DNA of 64,000 bases, taken from the NCBI GenBank assembly GCA_015698045.1, contig BLAL01000176.1, positions 186,001 through 250,000 on the forward strand. Direction: 5' to 3'. This DNA comes from Rhizophagus clarus (taxonomy: Eukaryota; Glomeromycota; Glomeromycetes; Glomerales; Glomeraceae). The notes beneath the pieces were generated by a model. It saw only the letters and a list, made by a program, of their open reading frames with translations. It did not search any database and had not been told where the DNA came from. Position numbers and translations under genes: made by a program. Position 1 is the first letter of the stretch. The number at the start of each line of letters is the position of its first letter. Shown piece after piece: positions 23,298 to 31,990 of this stretch.

Positions 23298-24330
23298 GTT
23301 ACGACCCCCTGAATGTTAAAATCAATATCGTTTTTTTATTATATGAGAATTAGTTCTAAAAGATCTAGAATATTAATTTCTATATTGTGTTAGAAAAGCT
23401 TTTAGCCGTCTTAGAAGGTTAATTTCTATATCAATTTTTTATTAATATATTAGAAAAGCTTCTAAGACTTCTAGAATTGTAATTTCTCTATTGTAAATAA
23501 ATCTAACGAAAAATAAGTCTAACGAAAATAAATATATCAGGAATTAATTCTACAAGGATTAGCGTATTAATTGGCATATTTATTAAATAAGTCTAACCAA
23601 AATAAATCTAACGGTACTTATTACCCCCTAAATAAGTCTAACGAAAAAAAATAAGTCTAACCAAAATAAATCTAACGGTCCTTATTACCCCCTAAATAAG
23701 TCTAACGAAAAAAATAAGTCTAACGAGATTTTTGTCCTAACTTTTCCTTAATCAAGAACGGGTTTAATGTAAGGTAACGCATCAATTAACATATTTATCA
23801 AATAAATCTAATGAGATTTTTGTCCCAACTTTTCCTTAATCAAGAAAAGGTTTAATGCAGGCTAGCGCATCAATTAGCATATTTAATAAATAAGTCTAAC
23901 AAAAATAAGTCTAACGAAAAATCATGTGATTTTTTAAATCTAACGAACTTTTCTATATACAAGAATGGCTTCTGCGCAAGCTAGCCCATTAAATAGCATA
24001 ATTGTTAAATAAATCTAACGAGATTTTTGTCCCAACTTTTCCAAAGCTGAGAACAGATTCAGTGGAGTCTAGATAACCGAATAGCAAATCAGCTTCTGAA
24101 AAATAAGTCTGTCCGCCTTGCCGGGAATTTATTAATCTAACGAAAAAATATATATCAGGAATTGGCTTCGTACAGGCTAACTCCTTATCTAATACATTAT
24201 TTATTTGTCTAATGTTTCCGCTCTGCTGGGGGAATTTATAAGTCTAACGAAAAAATCACATATCAGTAAATAATTCTGGCAAGCTAGAGCACATAAAAAT
24301 CATGATCTAAATAAATCTAACGAGAATACA

Positions 24331-24603
24331 TTACATTCCTATTATACCCTTAGTATATTCCAGGTTTAAAGCTTTAGTCCGCAATCTGTCATAATACTGG
24401 GTAACATAATAGCCTCTGATATGTAACGGGCATCGGCCACAAGAAGAAGCGGTAGGCTTCCCGCAGTCAGAGCATGGTATCCGTTTTTTTGATTTTCTAT
24501 GAAATCGGCAACCTTCAGGGCGAATACAAGGGTTATTGCAAACCTTTCCAGTATTGCAAAGATACGGACAAGAATATTCACTAATCATCCTATTTTTTAA
24601 CAC
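24331..24603 (-). CDS. Cysteine-rich 90-aa protein encoded in the left terminal repeat
   Basis: The protein has regularly spaced Cys/His pairs: CPYLC, CNNPC, CRFH, CSDC, CGRC and CPLH. This suggests two or more zinc sites, as in small RING-like or other zinc-binding domains. Because the gene lies wholly inside the inverted repeat it is present twice with the same protein sequence (other copy 37,538-37,810), both transcribed outward. About 200 bp separate it from the divergent polymerase gene. I recognise no named family; a DNA- or RNA-binding or regulatory role is a guess. An overlapping 71-codon frame in another phase is a shadow. Confidence 0.7.
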   Translation of the reverse strand: MLKNRMISEYSCPYLCNTGKVCNNPCIRPEGCRFHRKSKKRIPCSDCGKPTASSCGRCPLHIRGYYVTQYYDRLRTKALNLEYTKGIIGM

Positions 24604-24801
24604 TAAAATTCAAAAGATTAATTAATAAATAGTTAATACTTAAGTTTTGTAATAGCCCAAAACCATTTTGGCAAGCCTGTAAATACTGCTTTTGGTAACG
24701 GCTCTATAACCGAAAACTGAAAAAAATAGGAAATAATTAATTAAAGAAAAAATTTTATAAGTAAGTAATAGTGCGACGGTTAGAGATAACACATATACCA
24801 A
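24604..24801. promoter_or_regulatory. Divergent promoter region duplicated in both terminal repeats
   Basis: This gap separates the outward cysteine-rich gene from the inward polymerase gene. Since it lies in the inverted repeat, the same sequence precedes the C2H2 gene at the other end (37,348-37,537). Both inward genes start within a few bases of the repeat's inner edge, so they probably share one promoter sequence. No core element is certain; 'aattttataagtaag' is a possible TATA-like site. Confidence 0.5.
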
Positions 24802-27800
24802 ATGTCTGATGCTTACCCAGAATATATAGAAGAATTTAGTATAGAAATATCTGATTTTAATCCAATTGGTCCTACTGCCTATATACCTTTACCAGAAACT
24901 TTACCAAAACGTAATAATGGAATTATTAATATTCAAAATAATGATGATTGGTGTTTCGGATGGAGTGTTTTAGGAGCAATGCATCCTGTAAAAGAACATC
25001 CAGAGAGAAATCCACATAGGCTGTATGGAGGTTTCGTGGAAGAACTTAACATGGAAGGCATTCCAGTACCAGTACCTGTTTCAACACCTATTTATAAGAA
25101 GTTCGAAGAGAATAATCCAGAGATTAGCTTATGTGTTTATGAGTGGCACAATCAAAATAAGTGTCTTGAGTTTCGCTATGTTTCAGAGAGAAGGGAGGAA
25201 GAATATAAGCAAGTAAATCTTCTAGTAATTACGGAAGAGGAAAGAAGTCATTATTGCATAATCAAAGATTTACATAAGCTAGTATATAACCATAGCAAAC
25301 ATAAAGGGCGAAAATATCTCTGCCGATATTGTCTTCATGTATATTCTGCAGAAAAAGGATTAAAGGAGCATATACCAAAATGCAAAGGTCTAAATAATGC
25401 TCCTCAGCAACCTCAAATGCCAGTAAAAAATAGAAGTGTCAAAGCTTTCTATAATCATAAATGTATGCAACCAAACCCATATCGTATTTTCTGGGATCTT
25501 GAAATGTTAACCGAAAAACTAACCCCAGAAGAGAAAACAAAGTTAACCCATACAGAAAGATTACAGATGCACAAGCCGTGTGGCTATTGTTATGTAGTTC
25601 TTCGTATGGATAGTTCACTTAACTATGAAATTATGAGTCATGATCTATACAGAGGCTCAGATGCGCTTGAAAGATTTGTTACAAAAATTGAGGAGGAGCT
25701 GGCAAACATACAGGAGGACTTATCAGCGCCTGCAGAAATGATCATGGCACCAGGTGATCTGGAGGCATATAAAGAAGCAACCGAATGCTGGATTTGCAAA
25801 AAGTCTTTTATCAAGCCATCACAAGAAGCATTGCAAAAATTCGAAGAAGCAAAGCACAGATTATTAGAAATCAAAGAATGGGAATTATGCATGGAAAAGG
25901 AACATCCTGTAAAGAAAAAGATACAGAAAGAATATCGTGAAGCTCTAAATGCACTTAACCATAAAGTAAAAGATCACGACCATATAAGTGGCAAGTTCCG
26001 AGGTCCAGCTCATGATGCTTGCAATAAAAAGTTACGGATAGGATCTTTTGAGACGAAAGTGCCTCTCATCTGCCATAATTTTCGTGGGTATGATTCCCAT
26101 CCGCTTATGAAAGTTGTGAGCAAGTTCACGGCTGATAAGCTAAATTGCATTCCAGAAAATATTGGAAAGTATAAGGCCATGGATGTAGGTCAACTCCGAT
26201 TTCTTGACAGTTTTCAGCATATGGCAATGGGATTAGATAAGTTAGTAGCATGTCTAGGAGAAAACCCAGAAAAGTTCCCCCTAACTGTCAAGCACTTTAC
26301 TGCAAAAGGTTATTCGATAGAAAAGATTAAACTTCTTTTCCGAAAGGGTGTATTTCCATATGATTGGACAAATGCATGGGAAAAATTCGACAGAACAAGC
26401 CTCCCGCCTAGAAAGGATTTCTATTCGCTTCTCAGTCAGCAAAATATCAGTAAGGAGGACTATGAATACGCTCAAAAAGTATGGCAAACATTTGAGATGC
26501 AAAGCTTTGGAGACTATCATGATCTTTACCTTGAGACAGACGTACTCTTACTAGCTGATGTATTTATGAACTATACCATCATATGTCTGCAAGATGATGG
26601 CTTAGACCCTTCCCACTACGTCTCAGCACCAGGAATGTTCAACGATTCATTATATAAGAGCAGTGGAGTCGAACTCAAGCTCATGACAGATATGGACGAA
26701 TATCTGATGGTTGAAAATGGTATCCGTGGAGGAATGACAATGGCAAGTCACCGATATGCCCAAGCTAATAATCTGAAATGTCCAGATTACGATTCTAGCA
26801 AGCCGGATTCCTGGATCATGTATGAGGATATGAATGCTTTATATTCAGGTGCAATGACCCAATACATGCCTACAGAAATATTGGGAAAAGTAAGCTTAGA
26901 ACAGCTTCCAGACATACAAAGCATTGCACCAGATGCTGAAATAGGATATACATTGGAAGTTGATCTAGAAGCCCCAGTGCACTTGCATGATTTCTTTTCA
27001 GATTATCCTTTAGCACCAGAAAAGCAGATAGTTCCAGAAGAATGGCTTAGCTTGTATAATGAAAGATTAGTGCAAGATAAAGAAGTTGGGGGCGGAAAAT
27101 ATACAACAGGAGAAAAGCTCGTCCAAACCCTTTATCCCAAAAAAAACTACGTGATCCATTATCGTGCACTCCAGTTATACATGAAATTGGGGGTGAAAGT
27201 TACAAAGATTCACGGTGGATTAAAATTCCGGCAGTCTCCATGGATGAAAGACTATATTGAGGAAAATATTTGTAAACGCAAAATAGCTAAGGCCACTGGG
27301 GATGAGTTTGGAGTTATGTATTATAAGTTAAAAAATAATGCAGTCTTCGGCAAACAGATGGAGAATGTCCGTAAACATATGAGAGTAGAGCTACTTAGAA
27401 CAGAAGAGGATAAAAAAATTAGGCGTCTAGCAAGTTCACCATTATATGTAGGCTTTAAAGCATTCGAAGGGGGCATCACAGCAGTTCACATGTTAAAAGG
27501 AACAGTAACTCTAAATAAACCAATTTATGTGGGGCAGGCAATTCTCGACATTAGCAAGGCCATGATGTATAACTTTTGGTACGGTTACATAAAGCCTCGC
27601 TATGGAGATAAGGCCCGTCTACTTTATACAGATACAGACTCACTCATAATGTGGATAGAAACTGAAGACATATATAAAGATCGAGCAGAAAGACCAGATA
27701 TTTTCGATCTTAACTATTCAGGAGACTTATTTCTAATGAAGGATGAGACAAAGGGGAACCCAATAGGCGAATCAATATGTTTAAAGCCAAAAATGTATTC

Positions 27801-28200
27801 AGTTCTTCCAGCAGGTCATGATCCTAAAACTCCCAATGATCCCGATTCAGAAGACCCTAAAAAGAAGCATGGCATCCAGAAGGCAAAGGGTGTTAAGAAA
27901 TGCGTGGTTAAAAAGGAGCTTCGACATGACAAATTTCTAGAATGTCTCAGGACTAAGAAGCTAACCCGACATGATATGTATGGTCTCCGCAGTCATGATC
28001 ATCAAATATATCTGGAGAGGGTAAATAAGATAGGACTGAATCCATATGATAACAAGCGCTGGATCTTACTTGATGGAATTCGAACCCTGCCATATGGACA
28101 TTGGCGAATTGGATTATATAAACGCCTGATAGCATCTGGATTATCTCCTGAAGAAGCAGAAGAAAGGGCTATAAAAGTTAAACTTCGTGTCAAGGAATAG
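24802..28200 (+). CDS. Protein-primed family B DNA polymerase (Polinton type)
   Basis: This 1,132-aa protein would copy the element's DNA by protein priming. In order I see a C2H2-like finger (CRYCLHVYSAEKGLKEHIPK, about residue 174), the exonuclease motif FWDLEM (about 230), an endonuclease VII-like insert with CWICKKSF (about 329) and KDHDHISGKFRGPAHDACN (about 390), exonuclease motif CHNFRGYDSHPL (about 424), exonuclease motif YLETDVLLLADVF (about 576), polymerase motif A DMNALYSGAM (about 676), motif B KLKNNAVFGKQMEN (about 844), and motif C YTDTDSLI (about 943). The length fits Polinton polymerases. The start lies 8 bp inside the terminal repeat. Identity is secure from the motifs; activity is inferred. 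Confidence 0.95.
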   Translation: MSDAYPEYIEEFSIEISDFNPIGPTAYIPLPETLPKRNNGIINIQNNDDWCFGWSVLGAMHPVKEHPERNPHRLYGGFVEELNMEGIPVPVPVSTPIYKKFEENNPEISLCVYEWHNQNKCLEFRYVSERREEEYKQVNLLVITEEERSHYCIIKDLHKLVYNHSKHKGRKYLCRYCLHVYSAEKGLKEHIPKCKGLNNAPQQPQMPVKNRSVKAFYNHKCMQPNPYRIFWDLEMLTEKLTPEEKTKLTHTERLQMHKPCGYCYVVLRMDSSLNYEIMSHDLYRGSDALERFVTKIEEELANIQEDLSAPAEMIMAPGDLEAYKEATECWICKKSFIKPSQEALQKFEEAKHRLLEIKEWELCMEKEHPVKKKIQKEYREALNALNHKVKDHDHISGKFRGPAHDACNKKLRIGSFETKVPLICHNFRGYDSHPLMKVVSKFTADKLNCIPENIGKYKAMDVGQLRFLDSFQHMAMGLDKLVACLGENPEKFPLTVKHFTAKGYSIEKIKLLFRKGVFPYDWTNAWEKFDRTSLPPRKDFYSLLSQQNISKEDYEYAQKVWQTFEMQSFGDYHDLYLETDVLLLADVFMNYTIICLQDDGLDPSHYVSAPGMFNDSLYKSSGVELKLMTDMDEYLMVENGIRGGMTMASHRYAQANNLKCPDYDSSKPDSWIMYEDMNALYSGAMTQYMPTEILGKVSLEQLPDIQSIAPDAEIGYTLEVDLEAPVHLHDFFSDYPLAPEKQIVPEEWLSLYNERLVQDKEVGGGKYTTGEKLVQTLYPKKNYVIHYRALQLYMKLGVKVTKIHGGLKFRQSPWMKDYIEENICKRKIAKATGDEFGVMYYKLKNNAVFGKQMENVRKHMRVELLRTEEDKKIRRLASSPLYVGFKAFEGGITAVHMLKGTVTLNKPIYVGQAILDISKAMMYNFWYGYIKPRYGDKARLLYTDTDSLIMWIETEDIYKDRAERPDIFDLNYSGDLFLMKDETKGNPIGESICLKPKMYSVLPAGHDPKTPNDPDSEDPKKKHGIQKAKGVKKCVVKKELRHDKFLECLRTKKLTRHDMYGLRSHDHQIYLERVNKIGLNPYDNKRWILLDGIRTLPYGHWRIGLYKRLIASGLSPEEAEERAIKVKLRVKE

Positions 28201-28298
28201 ATCCTTTATAATAAATATTTTTTCCAGGTAAAAATTATCAAAGAATATAATTTTATTAATTAAAGTTTTTCTATCGTTATAGTAGAAACGATACAAAA

Positions 28299-28646
28299 AT
28301 GGTCGATCATAAGGATATAGAACTTGCGCAAATAAAAGTCATAAAAACTGCATTGCGAAAAGGCAGAAAATATGATAATCTTGCAAAAAATTATGGAGAA
28401 TATCTAAAAAAACTACGAGCTGAAAAGGATCCGAATAACTATATTAAAACACTTGCAGTAAAGATGTTCCCTAAGGAAGAAGCATATACTGAAAGGCTAG
28501 AAAATTATCGCAAAAGGTATGAAGATAATGATCTATTTACCAGCCTAGAGGAATTATATGAGCTTTATTATCAAATAGCTAAGGAGGAGAATCGTGAAAG
28601 GTCAGAAGATGAAATAGAGCAGATGCTCAAAGCAATGGCAATCTAG
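28299..28646 (+). CDS. Unknown 115-aa charged protein
   Basis: A Lys/Glu-rich, predicted mostly helical protein (for example KTALRKGRKYDNLAKNYGEY and a C-terminal EDEIEQMLKAMAI) starts 98 bp after the polymerase stop on the same strand. It has no Cys pairs, membrane segment or signal peptide. I recognise no family. It may be read from its own promoter, since the gap holds AT-rich sequence and an AATAAA-like site for the polymerase message. Confidence 0.6.
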   Translation: MVDHKDIELAQIKVIKTALRKGRKYDNLAKNYGEYLKKLRAEKDPNNYIKTLAVKMFPKEEAYTERLENYRKRYEDNDLFTSLEELYELYYQIAKEENRERSEDEIEQMLKAMAI

Positions 28647-28722
28647 TCATCTTTGGCAAAGCTTTTTACAAAGATATTTTTTCTGGCATGTTAAATATTT
28701 GATTATAGAATAAATCACTAAA

Positions 28723-28917
28723 ATGACAACCAGCATAGTCGGATTAGAGGATATTATAGATGAAGTAAAAAAGAATATCAAAATGGTATTCCAAAATGAG
28801 GTTAGAGCAGAAGATCGTCAAAAAGTTTATATAATTGGACTACAATTAACATTAGATAGATTAGCACGAGAGTTAGATTTTGTGCAAAATAATTATCAAG
28901 GAAATCTAATAGACTGA
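28723..28917 (+). CDS. Unknown 64-aa protein
   Basis: A short helical-looking protein (GLEDIIDEVKKNIKMVFQNE, then LTLDRLARELDFVQNNYQ) follows 76 bp after the preceding gene. Its last 22 bp overlap the end of the convergent F-box gene. The open frame in a compact element, with an ATG directly after an AT-rich leader, argues for a real gene, but I cannot assign a family. Confidence 0.5.
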   Translation: MTTSIVGLEDIIDEVKKNIKMVFQNEVRAEDRQKVYIIGLQLTLDRLARELDFVQNNYQGNLID

Positions 28918-29480
28918 AAAGACTTGACTAGCCTATGAAATTCATCATCAACAGTATAGTCATAGTCATAGGATTGGAAAACTCTGGCCAGTCTAAGAAA
29001 TTCATTCCTTAGTTCGTAAAGCGAACAGACATCCTGATAGTACCTGTTTAGTTCATAGTCCTGTTTTAAATAATATTGCATTTTACGACGTGTAAAATAG
29101 ACTAAAAATTGTTTTTTATTATGAAGTAGTTGACTTCTACTATAGCGAGAAGAATTTAAGAAATCTTTATGATCATATAATATAGAAAGCGAAATAGTCC
29201 TTGTACTTAATCGATTAAAAATATCACTCCATGTATCACTTACTTTGCAATAGTTAACAATTTCAGTAAGACTGAGATCATCATCATAAAGGTAAGAAAT
29301 AATATTATCACGAATACTGGGAATACTAATAAATTCAGCTTTCCTTTTTTTCTGAATAATAAGCTTAGATACAGCATTCCATTGGTGGTTTACTCTAGCA
29401 CAACTCCTATAGAGATCTTTCCTACTAAGAAAGGCAAAGATAGCTTCTAGTAATTCGGGTAAAGCTAGGGTGTTATGCAT
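28896..29480 (-). CDS. F-box protein carried by the Polinton-like element
   Basis: The 194-aa protein begins with an F-box-like motif (LPELLEAIFAFLSRKDLYRS, then CARVNHQWNAVSKLI). The rest is helical, with Asp/Tyr-rich stretches and no clear repeat. F-box proteins link targets to Skp1-Cullin ubiquitin ligases. It is convergent with the 64-aa gene and divergent from the next F-box gene, with only 22 bp between their start codons. F-box genes are not standard Polinton parts, so capture from a host genome is the likely origin; F-box families are large in Glomeromycotina. Confidence 0.7.
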   Translation of the reverse strand: MHNTLALPELLEAIFAFLSRKDLYRSCARVNHQWNAVSKLIIQKKRKAEFISIPSIRDNIISYLYDDDLSLTEIVNYCKVSDTWSDIFNRLSTRTISLSILYDHKDFLNSSRYSRSQLLHNKKQFLVYFTRRKMQYYLKQDYELNRYYQDVCSLYELRNEFLRLARVFQSYDYDYTVDDEFHRLVKSFQSIRFP

Positions 29481-29502
29481 ATTTTAAATTAGCATATAAT
29501 AT

Positions 29503-30207
29503 TTGTTAATTATGACACATTTAAGAGTTATATATTTACCAGAACTATTAAATCATATTTTATATTTCCTAGCAATAGATAAATCCCTCTATCCCATTCT
29601 ATTTGTCTGCCGATTATGGTACAGATGCGGTGTTTCTGTTCTATGGAAACGAGTTGAGCTAAAGAATAGTAACATACAAAAAATTTTTATGAAAATAATA
29701 TGTGAGAAGCAGAAGAGTCTCTTTGGGACCAAACCATTTTATTATTTGAATGTAACTCATTTAGAAATTCCAAGATACTGGCAACTTTCAGATAAAAAAA
29801 TCAAACATATTACACATCTATTCCCAAATATAATTCATTTAAATTTGAATGATAGTATGGGATTCAGTGATAAAACATTAAATCGAATAGCAGAATCATA
29901 TCCCAATCTGAAGTATCTCAACTTGGGATTTAATTATCGTAGAGTAGATGATACTGGATTAATAACTGATAAAGGTCTATATGCAATCGCAAATTCATGC
30001 TATAAATTAGAATATCTAGATATTTCTTTCCGTATAGAGTTTTCTGAAGAATCAATTTGTAATATTATTCATTCCTGCCTAAAACTCCAAGCACTTCATA
30101 TTCAAGGTTGTAGAATTACTTATAAAACTATCAGAGAAACTAGATTGTATCTTAAATTAAAATATTTTGGTATAACTAGAGGTTGGGACCGATCTAATTA
30201 TTCTTAG
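29503..30207 (+). CDS. F-box/leucine-rich-repeat protein carried by the Polinton-like element
   Basis: The 234-aa protein has an N-terminal F-box-like part (YLPELLNHILYFLAIDKSLY, FVCRLWYRCGVSVLWKRVEL) and then leucine-rich repeats: HLNLNDSMGFSDKTLNRIAE, LKYLNLGFNYRRVDDTGLIT, LEYLDISFRIEFSEESICNI and LQALHIQGCRITYKTIRE. These are AMN1/FBXL-type repeats, about four to five in number. The layout is that of a fungal F-box/LRR substrate adaptor, shorter than many host versions. Sharing a 22-bp divergent start region with the other F-box gene suggests joint regulation. Interference with host ubiquitination is an inference. Confidence 0.8.
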   Translation: MLIMTHLRVIYLPELLNHILYFLAIDKSLYPILFVCRLWYRCGVSVLWKRVELKNSNIQKIFMKIICEKQKSLFGTKPFYYLNVTHLEIPRYWQLSDKKIKHITHLFPNIIHLNLNDSMGFSDKTLNRIAESYPNLKYLNLGFNYRRVDDTGLITDKGLYAIANSCYKLEYLDISFRIEFSEESICNIIHSCLKLQALHIQGCRITYKTIRETRLYLKLKYFGITRGWDRSNYS

Positions 30208-30241
30208 TCAAATTATTTAGACTATTTTCCACAGATAAGAA

Positions 30242-30457
30242 ATGGAAAGCAATAAAAAAGAGAATCCAGAGACGAGCCAGCTTGACTATGATTCCTCATC
30301 CCTTATATTCCCTGATCTGACAAAATCAGCACAAGCTCTAATGGATAGCCTGGATAAATTGGAAGACATGATAAATTTGATAAAATCTGATTTGAAAAAA
30401 CCGTTGCCATTAGATGTTTCTGACCTTTTGCAGAGCTTAGACAAGAAAGGGAAATAG
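30242..30457 (+). CDS. Unknown 71-aa acidic protein
   Basis: A short Asp/Ser/Lys-rich protein with a leucine-rich helical core (SAQALMDSLDKLEDMINLIK) starts 34 bp after the F-box/LRR gene on the same strand. It could form a small coiled coil. No family is recognised. The opposite-strand frame over the same bases looks like a shadow. Confidence 0.45.
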   Translation: MESNKKENPETSQLDYDSSSLIFPDLTKSAQALMDSLDKLEDMINLIKSDLKKPLPLDVSDLLQSLDKKGK

Positions 30458-30463
30458 GTTAAA

Positions 30464-30667
30464 TTACTGCGCCATACACGTGACATTGTGAACTCGGTTC
30501 ACATTCTCCTCCTTATAAATTTCAGGATAATCTTCCGCAATTCTTGGACAAGGAAAGGCATTTTCTCTGGCATTTTCTTGGTATTTTTTTCCCAGAATAT
30601 AGGCTTCAGCAATTTTTTTGGCTAATTCTAGACGGAAACTTTTACTAAAAATATATGGAATACCCAA
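30464..30667 (-). CDS. Possible 67-aa protein, unknown
   Basis: The minus-strand frame has a plausible composition (LELAKKIAEAYILGKKYQEN, with an acidic end) and ends 6 bp from the stop of the convergent 71-aa gene. It overlaps only the likely non-coding leader of the next plus-strand gene. There is no motif, and it may be chance. Confidence 0.35.
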   Translation of the reverse strand: MGIPYIFSKSFRLELAKKIAEAYILGKKYQENARENAFPCPRIAEDYPEIYKEENVNRVHNVTCMAQ

Positions 30668-30758
30668 ACTTCTGGGAAAATATGGAATTTCTAAACTTCC
30701 AGGAATAATTTTCTTCCAGGAATTTTCTAAAACTACATATTACTTACCCTATTCGAAC

Positions 30759-31682
30759 ATGGCAAGCCAACCACATTTTAATGAACACTATAAGAATTTG
30801 CTTGACCAATTACCTCAATCCATAAAAAAGGATGCATGGTTACGACTAACAACTCGCAAAAGTAATCCACTATCGGAGGAACAGGCTAAAGGTATTCGTT
30901 TAGATATTGAGGAATTACTTACTAAAGAAGTTGGAAGATACTTTAATAAAAAAAATCGTCAAAAGCTAAAGATTGAAGCAAATACCACTTCTGATGGTTC
31001 TAGTACATTATCTCGGTTAGATGGATTTGAGAAACAGTTAGAAGAGCGTGAACTTCGTGTACAACAACAGGAAAATAGTATTAAGAAAACTATTGAGACT
31101 CAAGTTTCTGAAGAACGCAAACGTTTAAAAGATGAATATGATACTCTTTTAGCTCGAAAAGTGAGAGAATATAATAACTGTATGGTAGATATGAAGCAGA
31201 AATTATATTCACTTAGGTATCAGCTAGAAGAGCAATATAAATCCAGTAAGGCTGACTTGGAAAAACAATACCAATCTCGTATCTCTGCCTTGGATAAAGC
31301 CAATATTGAAAAAGATAAAGAGATTGGCAAGTTATCTGCATTACTATCACGATCTAAGAATGAAATAAAGGATCTTAAATATATCCTTTCTTCGGTTAAA
31401 GATATTATCAAGATATTGGATGATATTATCTATTCTAAAGATCAAACAATTATTGCTTATAATGATGAAATCCGTTCTATTCATCCTGGCTGTATTGATA
31501 GTACTCTAGAGCCAATTAGTTTTTATGAAAAAAATGCCAAAGACTTGTGGAATAGATGGCGTGCTAATGCACCGGATAATCCACATATCCGAAAAAAATA
31601 TTCATTTCGTTCTTCTATTCATACAAAACTTTCTGATCATCTTATTCAAGAACTTCAAAAGGTTATATCATGCCAAAAATAG
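30759..31682 (+). CDS. Coiled-coil protein of the Polinton-like element
   Basis: I choose the ATG at 30,759 (MASQPHFNEHYKNLLDQL), not an upstream in-frame ATG at 30,618, because the first stretch is low-complexity and overlaps the minus-strand frame 30,464-30,667. The 307-aa product has an N-terminal globular part (KKDAWLRLTTRKSNPLSEEQ) and a long coiled coil over about residues 90-225 (QLEERELRVQQQENSIKKTI, LEKQYQSRISALDKANIEKD). A C-terminal basic patch follows (NPHIRKKYSFRSSIHTKLSD). It could be structural or assembly-related; no homology is recognised. Confidence 0.6.
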   Translation: MASQPHFNEHYKNLLDQLPQSIKKDAWLRLTTRKSNPLSEEQAKGIRLDIEELLTKEVGRYFNKKNRQKLKIEANTTSDGSSTLSRLDGFEKQLEERELRVQQQENSIKKTIETQVSEERKRLKDEYDTLLARKVREYNNCMVDMKQKLYSLRYQLEEQYKSSKADLEKQYQSRISALDKANIEKDKEIGKLSALLSRSKNEIKDLKYILSSVKDIIKILDDIIYSKDQTIIAYNDEIRSIHPGCIDSTLEPISFYEKNAKDLWNRWRANAPDNPHIRKKYSFRSSIHTKLSDHLIQELQKVISCQK

Positions 31683-31990
31683 TCGAATAGGCACCATATT
31701 TTTTGTCAAACTTTTAGAACTACTTGAAGTATTTGAACTACTTGAAGTACTTGAAGTACTTGAAGTACTTGAACCACTTGAACCACTTGAACCACTTGAA
31801 CTACTTGAACTACTTGAACTACTAGAACTACTTGCTAAACTATTGGAAGAAAAAATACATGGAGTTTTATTAGCTAAATGTTGTTCAAGTTTAGATGGAT
31901 ATAAGAATTCCTTACCACATCTTTTACATATACGTTCCTTATTAGATCGTTTGCTAGCTAGTTTTTTTTTACAGATTCTTGCCCCTTCTC
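31665..31990 (-). other. Zinc-finger plus serine-rich coding stretch without an obvious start
   Basis: On the minus strand an open stretch encodes a C2H2-like motif (RICKRCGKEFLYPSKLEQHL, with a following Cys) and then a Ser/Gly/Thr run made by a 9-bp tandem repeat of 'tcaagtagt'-type units (31,726-31,832). It has no ATG of its own and partly overlaps the end of the retropepsin-like gene in another phase. Its finger resembles that at the start of the 36,058-37,347 protein. I list it as a separate part of the element, with its mode of expression unknown. Confidence 0.4.

Larger units (their letters stand above)
23239..24793 (+). repeat. Left terminal inverted repeat of the Polinton-like element
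   Basis: The repeat pairs with 37,348-38,902 at the same length with only rare differences seen by eye. It has three parts: a near-palindromic 59-bp end, about 1 kb rich in the short motif TAAGTCTAACGA/AAATCTAACGA, and the cysteine-rich gene with its promoter region. Its inner edge lies 8 bp before the polymerase start codon. Confidence 0.9.
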
